Source: a bacterium
Lineage (GTDB): Bacteria > Zhuqueibacterota > Zhuqueibacteria > Residuimicrobiales > Krinioviventaceae
Length of the DNA: 10,373 nucleotides
Reading direction: 5' to 3'
Assembly: GCA_024278645.1 (NCBI GenBank)
Contig: JAJRST010000065.1
Coordinates: forward strand, 1-10,373
Position 1 is the first letter of the stretch, and each line of letters starts with the position of its first letter. The notes beneath the pieces were generated by a model, which was not told the DNA's origin, searched no databases, and worked only from the letters and a program-made list of their open reading frames with translations. A program made the position numbers and the translations under genes. Shown piece after piece: positions 1 to 6,181 of this stretch.

Positions 1-67
1 ATCCAAATCTCAATATCCAACAGTCAAAATCAACTCTTTCCGAATTTGGTCAGAAGTTCATTATTAA

Positions 68-84
68 GACACGAAAGCCGAGTC
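68..84 (-). terminator. Weak candidate terminator hairpin after the Wzz-like gene
   Basis: Just downstream of the stop codon of the chain-length regulator, the minus strand can form a short imperfect hairpin: GACTCG and CGTGTC arms around a GCTTT loop, with one T-T mismatch, followed by TTAATAA rather than a proper T run. The stem is short and the U tract poor, so this may only be chance pairing. Apart from it, I see nothing in bases 1-90. Confidence 0.2.
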
Positions 85-90
85 CGACCA

Positions 91-1341
91 TCAACTTTTT
101 TTGCGCATTGTTTTTATAATGGCTTTATCTTTACGCAACTCTTGACGAATGCGCTCCAGACGCTCGCGCTTTTCCGGCGCCTGCTGCAGCGCGTCCCAAT
201 ATAAAGTCAGTAAAACCCAGAGAATGGTCAGCGCTATGCTCAACAGGCCAAAGACGATCACATACGCCTTTTTGTTGGGCGAGGATGGAAACGGCGGCGG
301 CGCGGCCAGATCGAGCGCCTGCACCGTGGGCGTGTTGCGCGCCTCCTCGATCTTTGCCTGGTAATATTGCTGGTTGAGCAACTGCCACACGGTTTCCTGA
401 ACCTTGACGTCTCGAATCAACTCCGCCAGTTGCAGCGCCACTTCCGGGACCTCGGCAAACGGCAGGTAAAACTCGGCGTCGTCGGTGGCCACGTCGGCGT
501 CGCCGAATTGCAGCTCGGCGTAACGCCGTTTCAGCTCGTTCAGCTCGCTCTGCGCGCGGATGACCAGCGGGTTCTGCGGCTTCATGGATTGCAGCATGAC
601 GCCGATCTCCACCTGCTTGGCGATGATCTGCCCTTTTAATTCTCCGGCCTGCTGAATGGAGGAGGCCATCTGGTTTTCCAGGGACACGGCTCTGTTTTTC
701 TGTTGAAATTCCGCCAGTTTTTTTGTGGCGGCGTGGAGTTCTTTTTGCGTCTGCTCAAGCTGCGACTCGATGTAAATCCGCGAGTTTTTCGCCCGCGACA
801 CGCTTTTCTCCTGATTCACCCGATCCAGCTCCTCGACGTAGGCGTTGGCCACGTCGGCGGCCAGTTGCGCGTCGCCAAGCTCGACGACGATGGAAATGAT
901 GTTCTGCTTGGAAAGCAAAAAGCGGGCGATTTTCCTCATGCGCAGCAGACCGATTTCCACGGAGGGCATTTTCAAAATTTTATACAGCGGCGCGGAATCG
1001 CCCTTGACCGCAAAGGCGCGCCGCAACACACGCTCGCCGACGGCGCGGCTTTTCAGCATCTCTACCAGGATGTCCGCCGAAGAGGCGGTCGACGGCAGCG
1101 ACAGCCCCGGCGCCGAGATGTCGGCCAACAGGCTCGACATCCCCACCTTGCCGCTATCCTGCGGCGGCATGAGCGTGGCCACGGCGGTGTATTTCCTGGG
1201 CAGCACAAAGGTGGCGGCGACGACAAGCACAACCACGATGACAAAATTGCGTAGAATGATCCATCGCGCCGCCAGAATGGCCATAAACGTTGGAAACAGG
1301 TCAATTTCCCGGGCTTTTTGTTCAGGCATTTCGTTTTTCAT
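91..1341 (-). CDS. Wzz/GNVR-type polysaccharide chain-length regulator (PCP family)
   Basis: Inner-membrane polysaccharide co-polymerase that would set chain length and help couple polymerisation to export of a surface polysaccharide. Numbering from the GTG at 1345-1347, a first membrane helix lies at about residues 32-50 and is followed by the typical YTAVATLMPP stretch. The middle has the family-like segment ISIVVELGDAQLAADVANAY (about 151-170) and a long charged, probably coiled-coil region (about 180-290). A proline-rich PPPFPSSPNKK motif precedes the second helix (about 361-384). The cytoplasmic tail is short and basic, with no tyrosine-kinase domain, so any BY-kinase would be separate. 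I prefer the ATG at 1339-1341; the GTG two codons earlier is also possible. The gene begins 8 bases after the stop of the SLBB export gene, so the two are almost certainly one transcript. The family call is firm; the polymer made is unknown. Confidence 0.9.
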   Translation of the reverse strand: MKNEMPEQKAREIDLFPTFMAILAARWIILRNFVIVVVLVVAATFVLPRKYTAVATLMPPQDSGKVGMSSLLADISAPGLSLPSTASSADILVEMLKSRAVGERVLRRAFAVKGDSAPLYKILKMPSVEIGLLRMRKIARFLLSKQNIISIVVELGDAQLAADVANAYVEELDRVNQEKSVSRAKNSRIYIESQLEQTQKELHAATKKLAEFQQKNRAVSLENQMASSIQQAGELKGQIIAKQVEIGVMLQSMKPQNPLVIRAQSELNELKRRYAELQFGDADVATDDAEFYLPFAEVPEVALQLAELIRDVKVQETVWQLLNQQYYQAKIEEARNTPTVQALDLAAPPPFPSSPNKKAYVIVFGLLSIALTILWVLLTLYWDALQQAPEKRERLERIRQELRKDKAIIKTMRKKS

Positions 1342-1349
1342 AAGCACAC

Positions 1350-2642
1350 TTATTGCGTAGCAGTTCGTACGACAAGATAGACGGCCGCTAGTTGGCCGAG
1401 AACGATGACCACATCATAAAAGGAGCGCCAATAATCGCGATCCTGCTTGCGCGGGACAAAGATGCGGTCGCCCGGTTCAAACGCTTTGATTTGTCGCCTC
1501 TTTTTAATCTCGCCGGTCACTTTGATGATTTTCGTCTGTCTCTTCCGGGCGTCCCAGGTGTAGCCGCCGGCTTTTTGGATGTAATAGTCAAAACCGGCGC
1601 CCGGCTTGAACAGGATGCCCCCGGGCTTGGAAACGCGGCCGGAGACGTAAACCACGCCCGGTCGCTTGGGGATGTTGATCAAATCGCCATCCTTGAGAAG
1701 CACATCCTCCGTCGAATCCCCCTGGAACAGCAGCCGCTCAAAGTCGACGACAATTTCATCCACATTGTCCGAATTGTGCTTCATGACAAAATATTCGTAT
1801 TCCGAATTGCTCATTTCGGAACGGGACATCTGCGCCAGGCGTTCATACTCTTTATCCTCGATCACGGCGTCGCGTGTGCGCACCAGCTTGGCCTCGCCGA
1901 TCAACGCCTCCCCGGTCAAGCCGCCGGCGGCCTGAATGATATGGCTCAAGTAAGTAGAGTCCTTTTTGATGGGATAGAATCCGGGGAACACGACTTCACC
2001 CTGAACTTCCACCAGGGCGCCGACCTCCCATGTGGGGATTTTACGAATAAAAACATTATCGTCGGGGTCCAGCAAGAGGTCTTGCGTCGTGTCGCCGTCC
2101 ATGACGCGCTGCAAATCCAGGATAATGGTTCTAACATCATTGCCCGGCTTTACCTGGGCCAGCTCCGCCGACAACATGTAGGCGCTGCGTTTCAGGCTGC
2201 CTGCCTGTAAAATGAGATCGCTGACGCGCATGTTCCTTTGGTATTCGTAAACGCCGGGTTCGTTCACCTCGCCATAAATGGCCACGGAATCCCTGGGGGC
2301 CTGCTCTTCAATGGAAAAAACGCGGACGCGGTCGTTATCCTTGACCACCAGGTCAAGATTTCGCGCCTCGCACGGGTCAGCGGTAAAGTCGATGTAAACA
2401 GCCTCGCGCGAGCCGTCCGGCCTCATGCGGCTCAGCTCGACCTTTTTCAAATAGGCCAGGCTGGTAAAGCCGCCGGCCAGCTGGATCAGGTCGCAGACAG
2501 TCTCCTTTGTATTCGGATTCAACTCGTAGATGGCTCCACGGTTGACCTCTCCGAGGACCTCGATGGTGGAGGAGACCACGGGCACGAAAATAATATCGCC
2601 GCTTTGCAGCGAAAAGAGCTGCCGACGACGCGGCCGCATCAT
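1350..2642 (-). CDS. SLBB-domain polysaccharide export protein, C-terminal part (downstream of in-frame amber)
   Basis: This is the larger part of a Wza-like export protein, in the same frame as the fragment at 2655-3287 and separated from it by a single TAG. It contains four SLBB-like repeats, each starting with a G-E/R-V-x-x-P/G-G type turn: about residues 26-70 (VLGEVNRGAIYEL), 118-165 (IYGEVNEPGVYEY), 210-255 (VQGEVVFPGFYPI) and 329-375 (VSGRVSKPGGILF). A C-terminal hydrophobic helix (about 408-426) probably anchors it or crosses the outer membrane. Reading back from ATG 2640-2642, the codons after the amber are Tyr-Asp-Phe, which continue the family pattern, so the apparent ATG-ATG start is probably internal. 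If translated alone, this part has no signal peptide and would stay in the cytoplasm, where it could not work as an export channel. It may be the product of readthrough or reinitiation, a dead half, or an effect of a base error. Confidence 0.85.
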   Translation of the reverse strand: MMRPRRRQLFSLQSGDIIFVPVVSSTIEVLGEVNRGAIYELNPNTKETVCDLIQLAGGFTSLAYLKKVELSRMRPDGSREAVYIDFTADPCEARNLDLVVKDNDRVRVFSIEEQAPRDSVAIYGEVNEPGVYEYQRNMRVSDLILQAGSLKRSAYMLSAELAQVKPGNDVRTIILDLQRVMDGDTTQDLLLDPDDNVFIRKIPTWEVGALVEVQGEVVFPGFYPIKKDSTYLSHIIQAAGGLTGEALIGEAKLVRTRDAVIEDKEYERLAQMSRSEMSNSEYEYFVMKHNSDNVDEIVVDFERLLFQGDSTEDVLLKDGDLINIPKRPGVVYVSGRVSKPGGILFKPGAGFDYYIQKAGGYTWDARKRQTKIIKVTGEIKKRRQIKAFEPGDRIFVPRKQDRDYWRSFYDVVIVLGQLAAVYLVVRTATQ

Positions 2643-2651
2643 AAAATCATA

Positions 2652-2654
2652 CTA
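2652..2654 (-). other. In-frame amber (TAG) interrupting the SLBB export gene
   Basis: On the minus strand the codons read Ala-His-Ile-Asp-TAG-Tyr-Asp-Phe-Met-Met with no frame change. From the ATG at 3287 to the TAA at 1350 the frame is open for 646 codons, counting this TAG and the terminal TAA. SLBB export proteins often have an I-D-L-Y-D-F-like segment here, so a Leu codon such as TTG changed to TAG by one substitution is the simplest explanation. Confidence 0.85.
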
Positions 2655-3287
2655 ATCGATATGGGCCGCCAGACTGTCCCGGCGGAACACCTGGATGTTG
2701 CGGAAAGAGCCGTTCTCGGTGACGCCGCGGGCCTTGATGATAAAATCGAGCACCGAACCGAGGGCGCTGCCGGAATAGTTGCCCGGGGCGCGCACTTCGC
2801 CGATGACGCTGACGCCGACCCTTTTCGGCACGGTGAGCATGATGTTGAGGCTGTAATCGCTGTAATAGGCGCTCAGTTTTTTATCGAGCACGCGGCGAAA
2901 TTCATCGAGGGTCATGCCGCTGACAAACAGCACGCCGACGGTAGGGATGTACAGTTTGCCGTCCACGCTGACGGCGAGGTTGAAATTCTCCTGGGTTTTG
3001 CCGCCGAGAAAGATGCCCAATTGATCGCCGGGTCCCAGGCGATAGTCGTCCGGCAGCGCGCCGCTCAACAATTCCCGGTTGTCGCCCTCTGTTTGAAAAA
3101 GATTTTGCCCATAGCGCTGCAATGCCGCGGATTCCACGCCAGCCTCCCCCGCCGTCTGTTTTCCCAAGGTTGCTTGTCCGGGAAACAACGAATTGGCTTG
3201 CAATGGGACACTCGCGTCTTGTGCGATGCAAAAAGAGGACAAGAAAAGGAGGATTAAACAAAGATGTGTGCCGCTCAATTTTCTCAT
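2652..3287 (-). CDS. Wza-like polysaccharide export protein, N-terminal part ending at amber codon
   Basis: Periplasmic/outer-membrane polysaccharide export protein, first part. I chose the ATG at 3285-3287: it gives a clear signal peptide (MRKLSG then a Leu/Ile-rich core, likely cleavage after CIA near residue 22) and has a GAAAG stretch a few bases upstream. An ATG 15 codons earlier (3330-3332) would only bury the signal peptide. The poly-export domain spans about residues 78-155 (DDYRLGPGDQLGIFLGG; then KLYIPTVGVLFVSGMTLDEF). A first SLBB repeat begins at about 158 (VSVIGEVRAPGNYSGS) and is continued by a GVTENGSFRNIQVFRRD segment. The frame then stops at an in-frame TAG after 211 residues; the rest of the protein follows in the same frame. 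The N-terminal part alone would lack most of the ring-forming SLBB repeats. The signal-peptide cysteine lacks a good lipobox (SSFC), so I do not call it a lipoprotein. A sigma-54-like promoter lies about 190 bases upstream. Confidence 0.85.
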   Translation of the reverse strand: MRKLSGTHLCLILLFLSSFCIAQDASVPLQANSLFPGQATLGKQTAGEAGVESAALQRYGQNLFQTEGDNRELLSGALPDDYRLGPGDQLGIFLGGKTQENFNLAVSVDGKLYIPTVGVLFVSGMTLDEFRRVLDKKLSAYYSDYSLNIMLTVPKRVGVSVIGEVRAPGNYSGSALGSVLDFIIKARGVTENGSFRNIQVFRRDSLAAHID

Positions 3288-3370
3288 AATTCTTTCAAGG
3301 TTGCCAACATTGAAGCAAGTTAGAAAATCCATCTATTTTAATCAATAAAAATATGGAATTTAGGGAATGT

Positions 3371-3403
3371 TTACGCCTTTCTGCTCATGCTCATAATATC
3401 CAT
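3371..3403 (-). other. Possible 10-codon leader ORF in the export-operon 5' UTR
   Basis: Within the predicted leader between the sigma-54-like promoter and the export gene there is a tiny frame, ATG to TAA, encoding MDIMSMSRKA. It has no convincing ribosome binding site and such a frame can arise by chance. It is recorded only because the leader is long. The rest of 3288-3480 is AT-rich, and I recognise no riboswitch in it. Confidence 0.12.
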
Positions 3404-3480
3404 CGAATCAGGCGGTAGAAATAAAACAAGCCGCTATTTCAGCAAGCGCTGCATTTTGTCACGGATAATCGAATGAGAGT

Positions 3481-3496
3481 TGCAAAGGCAATGCCA
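3481..3496 (-). promoter_or_regulatory. Sigma-54 (RpoN) -24/-12 promoter for the export operon
   Basis: The minus strand reads TGGCATTGCCTTTGCA. Compared with the consensus TGGCAYRNNNNTTGCW this matches every defined position except the R, and the invariant GG and GC are correctly spaced. It lies in the gap between the stop of the FN3/T9SS gene (3534) and the start of the SLBB export gene (3287) and points toward the latter. The expected transcription start is near 3470, giving a leader of roughly 180 bases. A sigma-54-type activator gene ends only about 650 bases upstream at 4145, which supports the assignment. I could not identify clear activator binding sites; an 8-bp palindrome CGCTAGCG at 3532-3539 is too short to claim. 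Confidence 0.7.
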
Positions 3497-3533
3497 GCTC
3501 TGAAAAGGCGATGGACAAACAAAAGGGGACTCG

Positions 3534-4121
3534 CTAGCGCAAAAGCGTGATCGAGCGCGTCAGGCGGATGGGGCCGACTTGCAGCACGCAGAAATAGGCG
3601 CCCGAGGAGACGGCCTCGCCGAATGCATTTGTGCCGTCCCACCAAACCTGGCGCCGCCCCGCCTGAAAAGGCCCCTCGGCAAGAACCTTGATTTTCTGAC
3701 CCAGGGAGTTGTAAATCGACAGGTCAATGTCGCTGTCTTTCGGCAAGGTGAAGCGAAAGGACGTGCCGCTGTTGAACGGATTGGGATAGTTGACATCGAG
3801 GTGGTATTTGCCGGGACTTTCGGCGGGCGCCAACTCGCCGGAAGAGACGACCTCGTTGGAAAAGGCGCTCTCGTTGCCCCAATAGTCCACGGCGGTGACG
3901 GCAAGATAGTAACGAATATTGTCCCGCAGGCCGGCGAGTTCAAAAGAGCTCCTGTTGCCGGCGTCAATGAATTCGGTATAGTTTCCGGACCTTGTTCCCC
4001 AATAGACGCGGTAGGTTAAAATCACATCATCGACCTCGTCCCAGCGCAGTTTTATGGTGCGCGGAAAAGCGGTCGAAATCAAAAGTATGAGCAATAAAAG
4101 TATGTTGAAATATGTCCTCAT
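3534..4121 (-). CDS. Secreted fibronectin type III protein with T9SS type A sorting domain
   Basis: Small secreted or surface-attached protein of about 195 residues. An N-terminal signal peptide (MRTYFN then a Leu/Ile-rich core, likely cleavage near AFP) is followed by one fibronectin type III fold at about residues 22-92, showing the typical LRWDEVDD, YRVYWG, RYYLAVTAVD and NESAFSNEV strands. The last ~90 residues are a type A T9SS C-terminal sorting domain: YPNPFN at about 112, then TSFRFTLP, LSIYNSLGQKIKVL and SGAYFCVLQ, ending in LTRSITLLR. By family knowledge such tails direct export across the outer membrane by the Por/T9SS machinery. No enzymatic domain is present, so it is probably an adhesion or scaffold piece; that is inference. 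I prefer the ATG at 4119-4121, with AGGG five bases upstream, over the GTG one codon earlier. It starts about 20 bases after the sigma-54 activator gene and is probably cotranscribed with it. Confidence 0.85.
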   Translation of the reverse strand: MRTYFNILLLLILLISTAFPRTIKLRWDEVDDVILTYRVYWGTRSGNYTEFIDAGNRSSFELAGLRDNIRYYLAVTAVDYWGNESAFSNEVVSSGELAPAESPGKYHLDVNYPNPFNSGTSFRFTLPKDSDIDLSIYNSLGQKIKVLAEGPFQAGRRQVWWDGTNAFGEAVSSGAYFCVLQVGPIRLTRSITLLR

Positions 4122-4144
4122 CACATCCCTACGTAGTTGGAAAC

Positions 4145-5233
4145 TTAACTATGTTTTCTCCACCCATCATGAGTGATGTTATGCTGCGAGATCTTGTAAT
4201 TCAATGCGCGCGGCGAAATGCCCAACAGCTCGGCCGCCTCTTTCTGAACCCATTTTGTCCGTCGCAGGGCGGCGATAATCGCCTCTTTTTCAAGCTCTTG
4301 CAAATTCAATGTGCGGAAGCTGGTGCCTTCGCGCTCGCCGCTACGTCGCTCTCGTCCACCGGCGGCGAAATAATCCTTGCCGGACATGGCCAGGGCGCCG
4401 ACGTTTATGGGCTGCCCGTCGGAGACGATGAGCACGGCGCGGTCGATGATGTTGCGCAATTCGCGGATGTTCCCCGGCCAGCTATGGCGCAGCAGCACAT
4501 TGAGGGCGTCCTTCGTAAACGGGCCGACTTCTTTTTTCACTTCCGTGGAAAATTTGCGGCGGAAATATTCCACCAGCAGCGGTATGTCTTCCTGGCGCTC
4601 GCGCAGCGGCGGCAAATGGATGGAGACGACGTTCAAACGATAATACAAATCCGCGCGAAAGCGGTTGCTTTCCATCTCTTCCCACAAATCCTTATTGGTG
4701 GCGGCGATAATGCGCACGTCGACTTGAATCGGTTTGTTGCCGCCGACGCGGGTAAAGGTCTGCTCCTGCAGCACGCGAAGAATTTTCGCCTGCGTGGACG
4801 GGTGCATATCGCCGATTTCATCCAGAAACAGAGTGCCGCCGTCCGCCTGTTCGAACTTGCCGCTATGCCGCTGCACGGCGCCGGTAAAGGCGCCTCGTTC
4901 ATGGCCAAAGAGTTCGCTTTCCAAAAGCTGCTCGTGCAACGCGGCGCAGTTGACAGCCACGTAAGGTTTGTCGGCGCGCAGGCTCTGCGCCTGAATCGCC
5001 CCGGCGATCAATTCCTTGCCCGTTCCCGTTTCTCCCTGAATGAGGACGGAGGCGTTGCTTTTGGCGATCTTTTTGATCAAGGCATAGACATTGCGGATTT
5101 CAGCGTTGCGGCTGACTTTGGGATAATATAATTCAAAGCCGGACAGACTGCCGTGCTCCGGCTGCGTCTGGCTCAGTACGTCAATATCTTCTTTATTGAT
5201 ATCCAACAGAGGATCGATAACTTGACTGCACAT
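4145..5233 (-). CDS. Sigma-54-dependent transcriptional activator lacking a receiver domain
   Basis: Bacterial enhancer-binding protein of 362 residues that would remodel RNA polymerase-sigma-54 at -24/-12 promoters using ATP. The AAA+ domain starts almost at once. It shows Walker A GETGTGKE at about residues 68-74, the sigma-54-contacting GAFTGA loop at about 114-119, Walker B TLFLDEIGD at about 134-142, the sensor/arginine region with RADLYYRLNV, and the HSWPGNIRELRN motif. A Fis-type helix-turn-helix ends the protein (KEAAELLGISPRALNYKI). Only about 40 residues precede the AAA+ core, with no receiver, GAF or PAS domain, so no phosphorylation site is visible. In this it resembles PspF-type activators that are controlled by partners or level. 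A purine-rich GGAGG and an AAGG lie upstream of the chosen ATG. The nearest candidate target is the sigma-54 site at 3481-3496 in front of the polysaccharide export genes. Confidence 0.93.
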   Translation of the reverse strand: MCSQVIDPLLDINKEDIDVLSQTQPEHGSLSGFELYYPKVSRNAEIRNVYALIKKIAKSNASVLIQGETGTGKELIAGAIQAQSLRADKPYVAVNCAALHEQLLESELFGHERGAFTGAVQRHSGKFEQADGGTLFLDEIGDMHPSTQAKILRVLQEQTFTRVGGNKPIQVDVRIIAATNKDLWEEMESNRFRADLYYRLNVVSIHLPPLRERQEDIPLLVEYFRRKFSTEVKKEVGPFTKDALNVLLRHSWPGNIRELRNIIDRAVLIVSDGQPINVGALAMSGKDYFAAGGRERRSGEREGTSFRTLNLQELEKEAIIAALRRTKWVQKEAAELLGISPRALNYKISQHNITHDGWRKHS

Positions 5234-5290
5234 CTGACCTTAAAACCTCCATCTTTTATTGCATCCTCTCGCCCGGCAGGACAAGAAAAG

Positions 5291-5319
5291 AATATACAAA
5301 AATTAATGATGTCTTACAA
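5291..5319 (-). promoter_or_regulatory. Sigma-70-like promoter for the sigma-54 activator gene
   Basis: On the minus strand TTGTAA (5314-5319) and TATATT (5291-5296) are separated by exactly 17 bases, matching 4/6 and 5/6 of the -35 and -10 consensus. The predicted start near 5284 gives a leader of about 50 bases to the ATG at 5233. It lies in the 90-base gap after the ABC ATPase stop codon, which suggests that the activator and the T9SS protein form their own unit. Confidence 0.5.
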
Positions 5320-5323
5320 TACT

Positions 5324-6181
5324 TTAAACATGCTGCAAGTGCGCACATTTATTGTAAATCCTCTGCTTAAACTCTTGAAAAGAAATGACATCCTTTAAAA
5401 AGTCCGGCGTCGATTTGCGTTGCGCCAGTACTTGCGACACCGTGGGCATTTCCAGGCCCATGCGCGCCACGCGTTGCGGGTCGCTGAACAGCTCCCGCGG
5501 CGATCCGTCGAACATGAGCGAACCGTCATGCAGGGCGACGACGCGGTCGGCGACCTCGGCGACAAAATCCATGTTATGGGTGACGATAACAATGGACTTG
5601 GATTGCAGCAAGCGACGAACAATATCAAGAAAGCGTTGCACGCCCCGGGGATCGAGGCCTGCCGTCGGTTCGTCAAAGACCAGCATGTCCGGCTGCATGG
5701 CCAAAACGCCGGCGATGGCCGCCCGGCGCTTTTCACCCTCGCTCAATCGAAACGGCGAGCGTTGGCGAAAATCCTCGCTCAAATCGACGGCCTGCATGGC
5801 GTCTCGAACGCGCCGGCCAATGTCATCGGCGGGCACGCCGAGGTTGCGCGGCCCAAAGGCGATGTCTTTTTCCACGGTCTCTTCAAAAAGCTGCGTTTCC
5901 GGGAATTGAAAGACGATGCCGACCCTTTTGCGCAGCTCCGCCTTGTTGAAGCGACGGCTCCAGATATCCCGCCCATGAAAAAGCACTTGGCCGGCGGTGG
6001 GCTTGAGCAATCCGGTAAAATGCTGAATCAGCGTCGTCTTGCCGGAACCGCTAGGGCCGACAAGGGCGACGCATTCAATGCGGCCCAATTTTAAAGAAAT
6101 GTTGTTGAGGACATTTCGCGGGGAAGCGCCGATGCCTTGATACTTGAATGTTATATTGCGCAGTTCTAAAATATGTTCCAT
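5324..6181 (-). CDS. ecfA: ECF-type (CbiO-like) ABC transporter ATP-binding protein
   Basis: Cytoplasmic ATPase of an energy-coupling-factor transporter, which powers uptake of a vitamin or metal through an EcfT scaffold and a substrate-binding S component. Visible motifs: Walker A GPSGSGKTT at about residues 42-50; a Q-loop with the group-typical FQFPETQLFEETVEKDIAFGP; ABC signature LSEGEKRRAAIAG; Walker B MLVFDEPTAGLD; H-loop THNMD. The signature has Glu where many have Gly-Gly (LSGGQ), a variant also seen in ECF ATPases. The length of about 285 residues is normal for the family. The ATG at 6179-6181 overlaps the TGA of the dGTPase gene by one base (TGATG), implying translational coupling; the TTG one codon earlier is less likely. 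No second ATPase, EcfT or S component is present in the window, so its partner and substrate are unknown and it must work with subunits encoded elsewhere. Confidence 0.88.
   Translation of the reverse strand: MEHILELRNITFKYQGIGASPRNVLNNISLKLGRIECVALVGPSGSGKTTLIQHFTGLLKPTAGQVLFHGRDIWSRRFNKAELRKRVGIVFQFPETQLFEETVEKDIAFGPRNLGVPADDIGRRVRDAMQAVDLSEDFRQRSPFRLSEGEKRRAAIAGVLAMQPDMLVFDEPTAGLDPRGVQRFLDIVRRLLQSKSIVIVTHNMDFVAEVADRVVALHDGSLMFDGSPRELFSDPQRVARMGLEMPTVSQVLAQRKSTPDFLKDVISFQEFKQRIYNKCAHLQHV

Noticed and set aside
703..1360. Plus-strand frames of 171-183 codons opposite the Wzz-like gene
   Set aside because: They are antisense to a clear PCP-family protein and have low-complexity, His/Arg-rich translations typical of shadow frames.
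2652..2654. TAG recoded as pyrrolysine or another amino acid
   Set aside because: The FN3/T9SS gene ends at a TAG (3534-3536) with no family sequence after it, and nothing in the window suggests genetic-code change; a point mutation or base error is simpler. Suppression is kept only as a possibility to check.
2238..3257. Long plus-strand open frame (339 codons) antisense to the SLBB export gene
   Set aside because: It mirrors well-supported minus-strand coding sequence with recognisable domains; its translation shows no recognisable family and no ribosome site.
3371..3403. Regulatory leader peptide upstream of the export gene
   Set aside because: Ten codons with no ribosome site and no run of a single amino acid; expected by chance in an AT-rich leader. 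Listed only at very low confidence.
3532..3539. CGCTAGCG palindrome as an activator site or terminator
   Set aside because: Only 8 bases, no loop and no T run, and it overlaps the end of the FN3/T9SS gene.
4112..5131. Long plus-strand open frame (339 codons) antisense to the sigma-54 activator
   Set aside because: It is a shadow of the AAA+ gene, whose motifs are complete on the minus strand.
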